Shown in pieces: positions 34,374 through 42,909 of a stretch of DNA of 64,000 nt. The position numbers were made by a program, and so were the translations under genes. The DNA is from Lentzea fradiae. Its GTDB lineage: Bacteria > Actinomycetota > Actinomycetes > Mycobacteriales > Pseudonocardiaceae. Numbering within the stretch: the first letter of the stretch is position 1; each line of letters begins with the position of its first letter. The stretch is taken from the NCBI RefSeq assembly GCF_900100955.1, contig NZ_FNCC01000009.1, forward strand, positions 124,001 through 188,000. Direction: 5' to 3'. The notes under the pieces were generated by a model. That model saw nothing but the letters and a program-made list of their open reading frames with translations, did no database searches and was not told the origin of the DNA.

Positions 34374-34420
34374 ACGCGGGGGCCCCGCGTGTACGTGGAA
34401 AGGACGCGGGGCCCCCGCGT
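34374..34420. terminator. 17-bp perfect hairpin ending the 36938-34490 operon
   Basis: Arms 34374-34390 and 34404-34420 are perfect complements with a 13-nt loop; each arm is itself nearly palindromic around CGCGGGGGCCCC. The core is shared with hairpins at 22464 and 48844. Confidence 0.7.
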
Positions 34421-34489
34421 CCTCAGCGGGAAACACGAAAGAGAGTCGCGAGCGGGTGGGGTGTCACGACAGCACTTGTTGGAGCGTGC

Positions 34490-35275
34490 TCAGAGGGGGA
34501 GGACGTCGCCGCGTGCCACCACCCGGACGTCCAGCCCGAGTGCGCGCCGGGAGATCTCGGCGGTGAAGTCGGACAGCGGCGACTTCATCACCCCGTACTC
34601 CTCGTAGTGCACCGGCACGGTGGTGCGCGGTGTCAGCAGCTCCATCAGGTCGGTGCCCTGCTTGCCGTCCATCGTCAGCAGCACGCCGAGCACCTTGGTC
34701 CCGCCCAGGTGCAGCACGGCGAGGTCGATGCCGTCGAAGCGCTCGCGAATCCGGGCGAGCTGGGGGTGCACGAGCGTGTCGCCGCTGAGGTAGACGCGGA
34801 ACGGGAGCACGCCCGCCGCCTCCCGGTACTCGAGCATGGTGCCCATGACGGGAGGCAGCAGGCGGCCCAGCGGTCCGAGCGCGTGCCTGCCCGGAAGCGA
34901 GGTGACCGTCAGCTTCGCCGCACCGCGGCTCAGTGTGACGGTCTCCCACGTCCGCAGCGGCGCCGCCTCCGTGAACCCCCTGCGCGACAACCGCTTCGCC
35001 GCGTGCGGTGTGGTGAGCACCGGAAGGTCGCGGGCGAGCTCCCTGCTCGCCACCCGGTCGAAGTGGTCGCCGTGCAGGTGGGACAGCACCACGGCGTCCA
35101 GCTCGGGCAGGTCGGCGATCTCCAGCGCGGGATCGGTGAGCCTGCGGGAGACCACGCCCTGGCCGATGTGCGTCCACTGTCCTCTGTGGAGGAAGTTGGG
35201 ATCGGTCAGCAGCGTGAACGGCCCGAGCCGGAGCACCGTGGTCGCGTTGCCCACGAAGTGCAGCGAACCGGTCAT
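34490..35275 (-). CDS. MBL-fold metallo-hydrolase (lactonase-like)
   Basis: The 261-residue protein has the metallo-beta-lactamase motif SHLHGDHFD and an YLSGDTLVHP metal-ligand strand, as in the UlaG/YtnP-like beta-lactamase_2 group. The substrate could be a lactone, phosphoester or phosphodiester. ATG 35275 starts one base after the DUF3618 stop, placing it last in the stress-type operon begun at 36938. A strong hairpin follows. No signal peptide is visible. Confidence 0.87.
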   Translation of the reverse strand: MTGSLHFVGNATTVLRLGPFTLLTDPNFLHRGQWTHIGQGVVSRRLTDPALEIADLPELDAVVLSHLHGDHFDRVASRELARDLPVLTTPHAAKRLSRRGFTEAAPLRTWETVTLSRGAAKLTVTSLPGRHALGPLGRLLPPVMGTMLEYREAAGVLPFRVYLSGDTLVHPQLARIRERFDGIDLAVLHLGGTKVLGVLLTMDGKQGTDLMELLTPRTTVPVHYEEYGVMKSPLSDFTAEISRRALGLDVRVVARGDVLPL

Positions 35276-35276
35276 G

Positions 35277-35900
35277 TCAGTGCTGGCCCGCCACGCGCTG
35301 ACCGGACTCGCGGGCGTGCCCGCCGACGTCCTGCGCCGCCTCCTTGGTCTGCTCGACCGCGGTCTGCGCGGCGTCGGTGGCCACCTGCCTGACCTCGCCC
35401 GCCGCGTCGCTCACGGAGGACCGCACGTCCTCCTTGAGGTGCTGCGCCGTCTCGGTCAGCGACTCCTTGGCCGGCTCGACGACGTCGCTCAGGCTGTCGG
35501 AGAGCTGCTGCACGGCCTGCTGCTCGGCGTCGGTGCGGGGCAGCAGCGCCGCCAGCAGCAGGCCGCCGCCGAACGCGATCAGGCCCGCGGCGAGCGGACT
35601 GCCCTGCGTCTGCCTGGCCACCTGCCGCGGCGCCTCCTGCACGGCCTGGGCGGCCTGTCCCGCGCGGTCCGCGATCGCGGACCCGGCGTCCTCGCCCTGC
35701 TCGCGCACGGCCGTGGTGGCCTGGTTGGCGGTTCCCATCACTCGCTCCTTCATCGACTCGAGCCCTTCGCGGACGCCGTCGACGCGCCGCCGGGCGATGG
35801 CACGCGGGCTCGTGTGGTCGACCAGCCGGTTGGCGTCGGCCCGCAGCTCGGCGCGGGTCCTCTCGATGTCACGCCTTATTTGGTCGGGTGTTTCGCCCAT
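35277..35900 (-). CDS. DUF3618 domain protein with amphipathic helical repeats
   Basis: A 207-residue protein whose first 50 residues (PDQIRRDIERTRAELRADAN) are a DUF3618 domain. A membrane helix follows around residues 115-135 (LAAGLIAFGGGLLLAALLP). The rest forms long Ala/Gln/Glu-rich amphipathic helices reminiscent of LEA or apolipoprotein-like stress proteins. ATG 35900 overlaps the holin-like gene by 25 bp. The three-gene set (36938, 36295, 35900) is a recurrent actinobacterial envelope-stress module. Confidence 0.85.
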   Translation of the reverse strand: MGETPDQIRRDIERTRAELRADANRLVDHTSPRAIARRRVDGVREGLESMKERVMGTANQATTAVREQGEDAGSAIADRAGQAAQAVQEAPRQVARQTQGSPLAAGLIAFGGGLLLAALLPRTDAEQQAVQQLSDSLSDVVEPAKESLTETAQHLKEDVRSSVSDAAGEVRQVATDAAQTAVEQTKEAAQDVGGHARESGQRVAGQH

Positions 35901-36295
35901 TCCGCGTCCTCCTTCAGGGTTTCGACCGTGCGTTCCGGCTTCGGGTTGACGGTGCGCAGCTTCGCCCGGCCGCTCGTGTAGAGGACCGCTCCGGCGATGC
36001 CCCACAGCACGGCGACGACCAGCGCGGCCCAGCCCAGCGGCATGACGGCGCCGAGGGCGAAGACCAGCGCGAGGCTCAGCAGCACCGTCGTGAGGTAGCC
36101 GGCGAACCCGGCGGCGGCGAGCATGCCGGTCGCCTTGCCCGCCTTCGCGGCCTCCTGGCGCAGCTCGGCCTTGGCGAGCTCCAGCTCCTGCCGCATCAGC
36201 TTGGACAGGTCACCGGTGAGGTCGCTGACCAGGTCGCCGAGCGACTCGCCGGTGGTGGTGCCGGTGCGCACGGGTGGCACCTCAGGGCTCGACAT
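35876..36295 (-). CDS. Phage-holin-family (DUF1469-like) membrane protein
   Basis: A 139-residue protein with an amphipathic N-terminal helix (LMRQELELAKAELRQEAAKA) and two adjacent transmembrane helices, the Phage_holin_3_6/DUF1469 layout. Despite the name these are host envelope proteins of unknown role. ATG 36295 overlaps the upstream gene by 14 bp and the 3' end overlaps DUF3618 by 25 bp. I chose this start because upstream sequence is arginine-rich shadow coding. Confidence 0.85.
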   Translation of the reverse strand: MSSPEVPPVRTGTTTGESLGDLVSDLTGDLSKLMRQELELAKAELRQEAAKAGKATGMLAAAGFAGYLTTVLLSLALVFALGAVMPLGWAALVVAVLWGIAGAVLYTSGRAKLRTVNPKPERTVETLKEDAEWAKHPTK

Positions 36296-36938
36296 GCGGC
36301 ACCCCCGCCGCGGGCAGAGGAGGCGTCGCGGCCGGCGCGGGGGCCGGCGGCGGCGTGCTCGGCGGCACCGGCGCACCGAAGTCCGGTGCGAGCTCAGGGG
36401 TCTCGGCCGCCACCGGCGCCACCTGACCGCCCTGGTTGCCGCCCACGCCGACCTGGCCCTGGTTCCCGCCGGTCGCGCTCTTCGCGACCCTGCCGACCAG
36501 GAACCCGGCCACGGCGGCGCCCAGCAGGAACGTGCCGGGCTTGCGCCGGGCGTAGTCCCGTGCGGACTCCAGCAGGCCCTGCGCGCCCCGTTCGTCGAGG
36601 AAGCGCGCCGCCTGCCTGCTCGTGTCGGCCGCGCCGCGGATCGCTCCGGCGGACAGGGAGTCCGGCGAGGCGCTGCTCGCCATCTCCCCCAGCTCGTCGG
36701 CGATGCGGCCGAGCTGCTTCGACACCCTCGTCGCCTGCTGCTCCGCCTCGGCCGCGACGCGCTCCCGCACGTCCTGGACGACGTGCCTGGCCTGGTCCGC
36801 GGTCTCCCTGCTCACGTGCGCCGCCTGGTCGGCGATGGTGCCGCCGACCTCGCCCGCGGCTTCCTTGGCGTGCCGCGCGACCTCGGTGCTCTCGTCCCGG
36901 GCAGCCGTGCGCATGCCACCCGTCTGGTTCTCGGTCAC
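36282..36938 (-). CDS. Helical envelope-stress protein with one membrane anchor and Pro-rich tail
   Basis: A 218-residue protein. Residues ~15-125 form long charged amphipathic helices (HAKEAAGEVGGTIADQAAHV and similar), residues ~150-168 a membrane helix (GTFLLGAAVAGFLVGRVA), and the end a Gln/Gly- then Pro/Ala-rich tail. It resembles the nutrient-deprivation or LEA-like proteins encoded beside DUF3618 and holin-like genes. GTG 36938 has GAGGAG at six bases. The gene heads a four-gene operon under a SigB-like promoter. Confidence 0.8.
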   Translation of the reverse strand: MTENQTGGMRTAARDESTEVARHAKEAAGEVGGTIADQAAHVSRETADQARHVVQDVRERVAAEAEQQATRVSKQLGRIADELGEMASSASPDSLSAGAIRGAADTSRQAARFLDERGAQGLLESARDYARRKPGTFLLGAAVAGFLVGRVAKSATGGNQGQVGVGGNQGGQVAPVAAETPELAPDFGAPVPPSTPPPAPAPAATPPLPAAGVPHVEP

Positions 36939-36978
36939 GGCTGACTCCTCAGCTCGTTGTCGGGTACTGGCCAACGAG

Positions 36979-37003
36979 CTACCCGGCGAAGACCCCCGCA
37001 AAC
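36979..37003 (-). promoter_or_regulatory. SigB/SigF-like promoter for the 36938-34490 operon
   Basis: On the minus strand: GTTT (37003 to 37000), 15-bp spacer, GGGTAG (36984 to 36979), then a 40-base leader with GAGGAG. A plus-strand GGGTAG at 37083-37088 with GTGT 15 bases upstream could serve the divergent ctaD. Confidence 0.65.
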
Positions 37004-37135
37004 GGGACGGCCGAAAACTTCCCGGAGTGACCATGGTTCATTCGAACGGACGAACCGAAGCAGGTGTCGACGCGACGTCCCCGGGTAGTCCGGGCGCTGC
37101 GCGGCGCCTGGCCGCGTGGTCGCCGAAGGGGAGAC

Positions 37136-38885
37136 ATGACGACGCTCAAGCCGGTACCGGTCGTCGCACACCCGGTCTCGCGGGGCCGCAAGGGCTCGGC
37201 GTTCCTCAAGGTCCTGCACACGACCGACCACAAGCTGATCGGGATCATGTACATGATCACGTCGTTCGGCTTCTTCATGGTCGGCGGCCTGATGGCGCTG
37301 CTGATGCGGGGCGAGCTGGCGCGGCCGGGCCTGCAGTTCCTGTCGAACGAGCAGTACAACCAGCTGTTCACCATGCACGGCACGATCATGTTGTTGCTGT
37401 ACGCGACCCCGATCGTGTTCGGGTTCGCGAACTTCGTCGTGCCGTTGCAGATCGGGTCGCCCGACGTGGCGTTCCCGCGGCTGAACGCGTTCTCGTACTG
37501 GCTGTTCCTGTTCGGCGGCCTGATCGTGGTGGGGTCGTTCCTCACCCCCCGCGGGCGCCGCCGACTTCGGCTGGACCGCCTACACGCCCCTGTCGAGCGC
37601 GACGCACTCCCCCGGCATCGGCGGTGACCTGTGGATCGCCGGGCTCGTGGTCGGTGGTCTCGGCACGATCCTCGGCGCGGTCAACATGATCACCACGATC
37701 GTGTGCCTGCGCGCGCCCGGCGTGACGGCGTTCCGGATGCCGATCTTCACCTGGAACATCCTGATCACCAGCATCCTGGTGCTGCTCGCGTTCCCGATCC
37801 TCACGGCCGCGCTGCTGGGTCTCGCCGCGGACCGGCACCTCGGGGCGCACGTGTTCGACCCCGCCAACGGCGGCGTGATCCTGTGGCAGCACCTGTTCTG
37901 GTTCTTCGGCCACCCTGAGGTCTACATCGTCGCGCTGCCGTTCTTCGGCATCGTGACCGAGATCCTGCCGGTGTTCAGCCGCAAGCCGATCTTCGGCTAC
38001 AAGGGCCTGGTGTACGCGACGATCGCGATCGCGCTCTACTCCGTGGTGGTGTGGGCGCACCACATGTACGCGACCGGCGCCGTGCTGCTGTTGTTCTTCT
38101 CCGCCACCACGTTCATCATCGCGATCCCGACCGGCATCAAGTTCTTCAACTGGATCGGCACGATGTGGAAGGGACAGCTGACGTTCGAGACGCCGATGCT
38201 GTTCAGCATCGGGTTCATCGTCACGTTCCTGTTCGGCGGCCTGTCCGGCATCCTGCTGGCCTCGCCGCCGCTCGACTTCCACGTCACCGACACGTACTTC
38301 GTGGTCGCGCACTTCCACTACGTGCTGTTCGGGACGATCGTGTTCGCCACCTACGCCGGCATCTACTTCTGGTTCCCCAAGATGACCGGCCGGATGATGA
38401 GCGAACCGCTGGGCAAGCTGCACTTCTGGACGACGTTCCTCGGCTTCCACGGCACGTTCCTGGTGCACCACTGGCTCGGCAACCAGGGCATGCCGCGCCG
38501 CTACGCCGACTACCTGCCGTCGGACAACTTCACGTTCCTGAACACGTTCTCCACCATCGCGTCGTTCCTGCTGGGCCTGTCCGTGCTGCCGTTCCTCTAC
38601 AACATCGCGCGCAGCTACCGGTACGGCGAACCGGCGGGCGGGGACGACCCGTGGGGCTTCGGCAACTCGCTGGAGTGGGCGACCACCTCTCCCCCGCCGC
38701 GGCACAACTTCCACGAGCTGCCGCGCGTCCGGTCGGAACGGCCCGCGTTCGAGCTGCACTACCCGCACATGATCGAGCGGATGCGCGACGAGTCGCACGT
38801 GTCCATCACGAAGCCGGGTGCGGCGGGCGTCGACAAGACGACAGAGGAAGTCCTCGCGCCGACCGACCGCGAGACGAAGCACTGA
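37136..38885 (+). pseudogene. ctaD: Cytochrome c oxidase subunit I (ctaD-type), interrupted by a one-base frameshift
   Basis: The two frames together encode a ~582-residue heme-copper oxidase subunit I. The first frame holds [16 protein letters not shown], the heme ligand in [14 protein letters not shown] and a stop after LTPRGRRRL. The second resumes with [20 protein letters not shown], then WFFGHPEVY (CuB-His and cross-linked Tyr) and HFHYVLFG (heme a3 ligands). Removing one C from the six-C run at 37545-37550 restores [20 protein letters not shown] 37136 has AGGGGAG upstream. No ctaC or ctaE is adjacent, so this is likely a secondary copy. A sequencing error in the C run is the main alternative. 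Confidence 0.85.
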
Positions 38886-38889
38886 GCCC

Positions 38890-39156
38890 GTGGACGCCGC
38901 CCGCGAACTCCGGGAGCTCCGGCGGATCGAACGCTGGCTGGCCGTCAACGACCCGGACCTGGCCGCGGCGCTGAGCACCGCCCCGCCGCGCAGCAGGAAC
39001 CGCAAGCCGGTCCGGGTCGCCGTCGACGTCTTGGGCGTGCTCTGCGTCGTCCTGGGCGTCCTCACCGGCGCGCTGCTGCTCGTCTTCACCGGCTGCCTGG
39101 TGCTGATGACCGGGCTCTGCCTGCACACGACCTGCCGGGGCCGCCGCCAAACGTGA
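38890..39156 (+). CDS. DUF3040 small membrane protein
   Basis: An 88-residue protein with the DUF3040 pattern: an N-terminal helix LRELRRIERWLAVNDPDLAA, a basic linker, then two hydrophobic helices. GTG 38890 lies 4 bases after ctaD. Function is unknown. A second DUF3040 gene at 48971 has the equivalent ERHLRATDPDLARSL segment, and both sit among stress-promoter genes. Confidence 0.82.
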   Translation: MDAARELRELRRIERWLAVNDPDLAAALSTAPPRSRNRKPVRVAVDVLGVLCVVLGVLTGALLLVFTGCLVLMTGLCLHTTCRGRRQT

Positions 39157-39201
39157 CGGCCGTTGTGGTTAGTTCTCCTCGTTCCGGGCTACCTCCCCGG
39201 C

Positions 39202-39975
39202 ATGACTACAGGTGCTGCTGGAGGACTGCGGGCTCTTGCCAAGGAGCACGTCGCGGTCGCGGCGCTCACGATTCCCCGCCTGCTGCGCCACCGGGTGTGG
39301 CGGGACGCCGACCCGCAGGAGGGCGCCGGGCAGGGCGTCGTGCTGGTCCCCGGTTTCGGGGCCAGCGAGCTCAGCCTCACGTTCGCCACGACGTGGCTGC
39401 GCGACCGGGGGTACCTGCCGGTCGGCGCGGGCGTCGGCTTCAACGTGGGCTGCACGTCCGAACTGGTCGACCGGATCGAGCGGCGCGCGGAGGAGCACGC
39501 AGAGGCCACCGGCGGACCGGTGGTGCTGCTGGGCCAGAGCCGCGGTGGCGGCCTCGCCCGCCTCGCCGCCGCCCGCCGCCCCGACCTCGTGTCCGGCCTG
39601 GTGATGCTCGGCAGCCCCCTGCTCGACCCGGTGGGCGCGCACCCGCACGTGATGCTCGCGGCCAAGGCGCTGGCCCGGCTCGCCTCGGCCGGCCTGCCCG
39701 GCCTGATGAACCCCGACTGCCTCGAGGGCGACTGCTACGAGGAGAACATGCGGGCGATCACCGCGCCGCTGCCCTCCGGCCTGCCCGCCTTGTCGGTGTA
39801 CTCGAAGTCCGACGGCATCGTGCCGTGGGAGCTGTGCCTGGACCCGTCGGCCGAGTGCGTCGAGGTGCACAGCACCCACACCGGCATGGGCCTCGACCCG
39901 GACGTGTACGTGGCCCTGAGGCCGCGCCTCGCCGAGTGGGCGGCGCGCCGGTACGACCTGCGGCCCACGGGATGA
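39202..39975 (+). CDS. Alpha/beta-hydrolase
   Basis: The 257-residue protein has an alpha/beta-hydrolase core: oxyanion strand VVLVPGFGAS, nucleophile elbow GQSRGGG, acid in YSKSDGIVP and histidine in HSTHTGMG. It resembles triacylglycerol-lipase or PGAP1-like esterases without a signal peptide. A degenerate GTTA-N14-GGGCTA element ending 10 bases before ATG 39202 could be another stress promoter. Its stop overlaps the recQ start, so the two are co-translated. Confidence 0.82.
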   Translation: MTTGAAGGLRALAKEHVAVAALTIPRLLRHRVWRDADPQEGAGQGVVLVPGFGASELSLTFATTWLRDRGYLPVGAGVGFNVGCTSELVDRIERRAEEHAEATGGPVVLLGQSRGGGLARLAAARRPDLVSGLVMLGSPLLDPVGAHPHVMLAAKALARLASAGLPGLMNPDCLEGDCYEENMRAITAPLPSGLPALSVYSKSDGIVPWELCLDPSAECVEVHSTHTGMGLDPDVYVALRPRLAEWAARRYDLRPTG

Positions 39976-41594
39976 ACGACCCCGCGCACGGCGACCTGGC
40001 CGCAACCGCCGAGGAGGTGTTCGGCTGGACCGAGCTGCGCGACGAGCAGCTCGTGGCCATGCGGCACCTGCTCGACGGCCGCGACGTGCTCGTCGTGATG
40101 CCGACCGGCGCGGGCAAGTCTGCGATCTACCAGGTGCCCGCGATCCTGCTCGACGGACCGACCGTCGTCGTGTCGCCGCTCATCGCCCTGCAGCACGACC
40201 AGGTGGCCGGGCTGCGGGCCAGTGAGGCTCCTCCGGCCGCCGCCGTGAACTCCGCGCAGTCCGCGGAGACGAACGAGCAAGCCTGGGAGGCGTTCGCCCG
40301 CGACGAGACGGAGTACCTCTTCCTCGCGCCGGAGCAGCTCGCGAACCCCGAGACCGTCGAACGGCTGCGGGAGCGCAAGCCGTCGTTGTTCGTGGTGGAC
40401 GAGGCGCACTGCGTGTCCTCGTGGGGCCACGACTTCCGGCCCGACTACCTGCGGCTGCGGCACGTCGTCACCAGCCTGGATCACCCTCCGGTGCTCGCGC
40501 TGACCGCCACCGCGAGCGGCCCCGTGCGCGACGACATCGCCGAGCACCTCGGCCTGCGCGACCCGGCGGTGCTGGTCGCCGGCTTCGACCGCCCGAACCT
40601 GCACCTCACCGTGCGGCAGGGCACCGACGAGGACGACCGCAGGCGGTCAGTGCTCGACTGGGTGACGAGCCACCCCGGTCCCGGCCTGCTCTACGCCGCC
40701 ACCCGCAAGGACACCGAGCGCTACGCCGCCGACCTGGTCGAACGGGGTGTGCGCGCCGGAGCGTTCCACGCGGGCATGAAGGCCGCGGACCGCCGCCGCG
40801 TGCAGGACGGGTTCATGAACGGCGACCTCGACGTCGTGGCGGCCACGTCCGCGTTCGGCATGGGCATCGACAAGCCGGACGTGCGGTTCGTGGTGCACGC
40901 GGCCACCCCCGGCTCGCTCGACGCGTACTACCAGGAGATCGGCAGGGCTGGCCGCGACGGCGACCCGGCCGAGATCGTGCTGTTCCACCGGCCGGAGGAC
41001 CAGGGCCTGCACCGGTTCCTGACCGGCCGCAGGCTCGACGAGGACTGCGTCCGCGAGGTGGCGGCCGCGGTGCGCGAGGCGCCCACGACCGTCGCCGACC
41101 TCGCTCGGCGCGTCGACTGCTCGCGCAGGAAGGTCACCGGGCTGGTGAACCTGCTGGAGAGCGCCGGAGTCCTGCGCACCTCGCTGAACGGCGTGCGGTA
41201 CGTGCACGACGCTCCCCCGCCGGACGAGGCGCTCGCGGCCGCCCAGGCCCAGGCTGAGCGCCAGACGAAGCGGGAGCGGTCGCGCGTCGAGGTCATGCAC
41301 GGCTACACGGGCACGCGCGGCTGCCGCAGGCGGTTCCTGCTCGGGTACTTCGGCGAGCGGCTCGACGAGCCGTGCGGCCACTGCGACACGTGCGACGACG
41401 GCCTGCCGCCCGAGGAGGGGCGCGACTCGGAGTTCCCGCCGAACTCCCCCGTGCGGCACGAGCAGTGGGGCCGCGGCACCGTCGTGCAGCACGAGGACGA
41501 CAAGCTGATGGTGTTGTTCGACGAGGTCGGCTACAAGACGCTGTCGCTGGAGGCGATCCGCGGCACCTCGTTGCTGACCGCCGTCTCGTCCTGA
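39972..41594 (+). CDS. RecQ-family ATP-dependent DNA helicase
   Basis: The 540-residue superfamily 2 helicase has Walker A PTGAGKS (44-50), DEAH (143-146), TATAS motif III, SAFGMGIDKPDVRFV, the QEIGRAGRDG motif VI and a RecQ-type zinc-binding segment ending CGHCDTC. A C-terminal DUF3553-like beta domain (VRHEQWGRGTVVQHEDDKLM) replaces the HRDC domain. It should unwind recombination or repair intermediates 3' to 5'. Many actinobacteria carry such short RecQ proteins. ATG 39972 overlaps the hydrolase stop. Confidence 0.93.
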   Translation: MNDPAHGDLAATAEEVFGWTELRDEQLVAMRHLLDGRDVLVVMPTGAGKSAIYQVPAILLDGPTVVVSPLIALQHDQVAGLRASEAPPAAAVNSAQSAETNEQAWEAFARDETEYLFLAPEQLANPETVERLRERKPSLFVVDEAHCVSSWGHDFRPDYLRLRHVVTSLDHPPVLALTATASGPVRDDIAEHLGLRDPAVLVAGFDRPNLHLTVRQGTDEDDRRRSVLDWVTSHPGPGLLYAATRKDTERYAADLVERGVRAGAFHAGMKAADRRRVQDGFMNGDLDVVAATSAFGMGIDKPDVRFVVHAATPGSLDAYYQEIGRAGRDGDPAEIVLFHRPEDQGLHRFLTGRRLDEDCVREVAAAVREAPTTVADLARRVDCSRRKVTGLVNLLESAGVLRTSLNGVRYVHDAPPPDEALAAAQAQAERQTKRERSRVEVMHGYTGTRGCRRRFLLGYFGERLDEPCGHCDTCDDGLPPEEGRDSEFPPNSPVRHEQWGRGTVVQHEDDKLMVLFDEVGYKTLSLEAIRGTSLLTAVSS

Positions 41595-41604
41595 GCCGGC
41601 TCGC

Positions 41605-41793
41605 TCAGCCCTGGTCGGGGTCGTCGGAGACCGAGTAGTCGGACAGGCCGACGTTGCCGGTCGGGTTCGGTTCGGGGTGGGTGGAGCCGGAGGCGCTGCG
41701 GCCCGGCGTCGTGCCGTCGTCCTCGGTGGCCTCGTCGAGCGAGGTCCTGGCGGCGTCGTCGTAGCGCTGTTCCTGCCCGCGTTCGGTGCTCAT
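41605..41793 (-). CDS. Small disordered acidic protein, unknown
   Basis: A 62-residue protein with low-complexity acidic and Pro/Ser-rich sequence (SLDEATEDDGTTPG; SDYSVSDDPDQG) and no hydrophobic core. There is no ribosome-binding site. Instead ATG 41793 lies exactly 9 bases after a SigB-like -10, implying a leaderless mRNA. It is convergent with recQ, 10 bp away. Function is unknown; the promoter suggests stress or stationary-phase expression. Confidence 0.62.
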   Translation of the reverse strand: MSTERGQEQRYDDAARTSLDEATEDDGTTPGRSASGSTHPEPNPTGNVGLSDYSVSDDPDQG

Positions 41794-41802
41794 GCCGTCC
41801 GG

Positions 41803-41827
41803 CTACCCCTGGCGGAGCGTCGTGAAC
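41803..41827 (-). promoter_or_regulatory. SigB/SigF-like promoter, leaderless, for 41605-41793
   Basis: On the minus strand: GTTC (41827 to 41824), 15-bp spacer, GGGTAG (41808 to 41803), then 9 bases to ATG 41793. On the opposite strand GTTT (41830-41833), 15 bases, GGCAAC (41849-41854) and 9 bases lead to ATG 41864, a degenerate mirror arrangement. Confidence 0.65.
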
Positions 41828-41863
41828 GCGTTTGGCGCCGGTCTCTGCGGCAACCCGGCTGCC

Positions 41864-42391
41864 ATGCCGGAGGAACTGCCGTTCGAGCCGCCGCAAGACC
41901 GCCTGCGCCCGGAAGACCTCGCCAAGATCGCCGAGGCGGTCGCCGCCCGGCCGTCGCTGTGGGAGGAGGGGCTGCGCCAGACGACCGCCGAACGCACTTA
42001 TGCCGAGGTGTTCACCAACGAACACCTCGGCGTGTGGGCGATCTCCTGGATGGCGGACGGGCACGACACGGGCTTCCACGACCACGACCGGTCGTGCGGT
42101 GCGGTCCACGTGGTGTGCGGCTGCATCCGCCACGAACACCTGCGGCTGGGTGCGCGCCCGGTCGGCGCGGCGGTGGGTGAAGGCGGGACGTTCTGCTTCG
42201 ACGACACGTTCATCCACCGGATGCGCCGCGAACCGGGCTCGGCGGCGACGGTGACGATCCACGCCTACTCGCCGCCGTTGCGGCAGACAGGCCAGTACGG
42301 CGAACACCCGGACGGGCTGCTGCACCGCACGCCCACCGACTCCGAGGAGCAGCTCAAGCCGCACGGGGGCCAAGGCACCCCGAGCCGGTGA
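41864..42391 (+). CDS. Cysteine-dioxygenase-like cupin protein
   Basis: A 175-residue cupin with the metal-binding signature FHDHDRSCGAVHVVCG (His72, His74) and a later DDTFIHRMRR histidine, as in the cysteine dioxygenase type I superfamily. It would use Fe(II) and O2 on a thiol substrate, cysteine or 3-mercaptopropionate being usual. ATG 41864 is chosen because upstream sequence is the divergent promoter region; no ribosome site is seen, so the transcript may be leaderless. It is convergent with the DUF6292-like gene, 4 bp away. Confidence 0.8.
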   Translation: MPEELPFEPPQDRLRPEDLAKIAEAVAARPSLWEEGLRQTTAERTYAEVFTNEHLGVWAISWMADGHDTGFHDHDRSCGAVHVVCGCIRHEHLRLGARPVGAAVGEGGTFCFDDTFIHRMRREPGSAATVTIHAYSPPLRQTGQYGEHPDGLLHRTPTDSEEQLKPHGGQGTPSR

Positions 42392-42395
42392 TGGT

Positions 42396-42833
42396 TCAGG
42401 AGAGGACGACGCCTCGCGGCGAAGGCACGAAAGCGGTGAAGTCCCGGTTGTCCACGGTCACCTCCGTACGCAGGAGACCCTTCACCCAGCTGACGACGGC
42501 AGCCGGTGCGGGCCTCGGGTCACCACCCCGCCGTTCGAGCTCCACCAGCTCGCCGCGGCGGTCCTCCACCGCGACCGACCAGCCGGTCAGCTCGTTCCAC
42601 AGCAGGGCGACGTAGTGGTCGGGGAAGTCCGGCAGCCGCCCGTCGAGGGCCACGTACGCCGCCGGGCGGGGGTGCGTCTCGACGAACGAGCTGTCGCCGC
42701 GCAGGCCCAAGCCCGTCACGACCTCGCGGACGTACTGGCGCGCGTGCCGATACGCCGAGTCGTCGAAGTCGAGGTCCAGGTCGAGGTGGTTGTCGAGGTC
42801 GAAGTCGAGATCACCTGGCATTTCGCGTTCCAT
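42396..42833 (-). CDS. DUF6292-like protein
   Basis: A 145-residue protein. After an Asp/Leu-rich N-terminus (DLDFDLDNHLDLDLDFDD) it has YVREVVTGLGLRG, then PAAYVALDGRLPDFPDHYVA and LLWNELTGWSVAVED, matching the actinobacterial DUF6292 pattern. The Asp-Leu alternation is unusual and may be a calcium-binding or disordered leader. ATG 42833 has GGAGG ten bases upstream; GTG 42860 is an alternative start. A strong SigB-like promoter lies upstream. Confidence 0.68.
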   Translation of the reverse strand: MEREMPGDLDFDLDNHLDLDLDFDDSAYRHARQYVREVVTGLGLRGDSSFVETHPRPAAYVALDGRLPDFPDHYVALLWNELTGWSVAVEDRRGELVELERRGGDPRPAPAAVVSWVKGLLRTEVTVDNRDFTAFVPSPRGVVLS

Positions 42834-42880
42834 GCCTGTCGTGCCTCCATCGCCGAACACACTGTTTGTGCGTCGGCCGG

Positions 42881-42905
42881 ATACCCCGCCGGGGTCTGCG
42901 CAAAC
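42881..42905 (-). promoter_or_regulatory. SigB/SigF-like promoter for 42396-42833
   Basis: On the minus strand: GTTT (42905 to 42902), 15-bp spacer, GGGTAT (42886 to 42881), a perfect match to the consensus. It overlaps the 3' end region of the upstream gene at 42910. Confidence 0.7.
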
Positions 42906-42909
42906 CTCG

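Noticed and set aside
35876-36295. Prophage holin gene
   Set aside because: No other phage genes are present; DUF1469/holin-like proteins beside DUF3618 are a known chromosomal envelope-stress arrangement.
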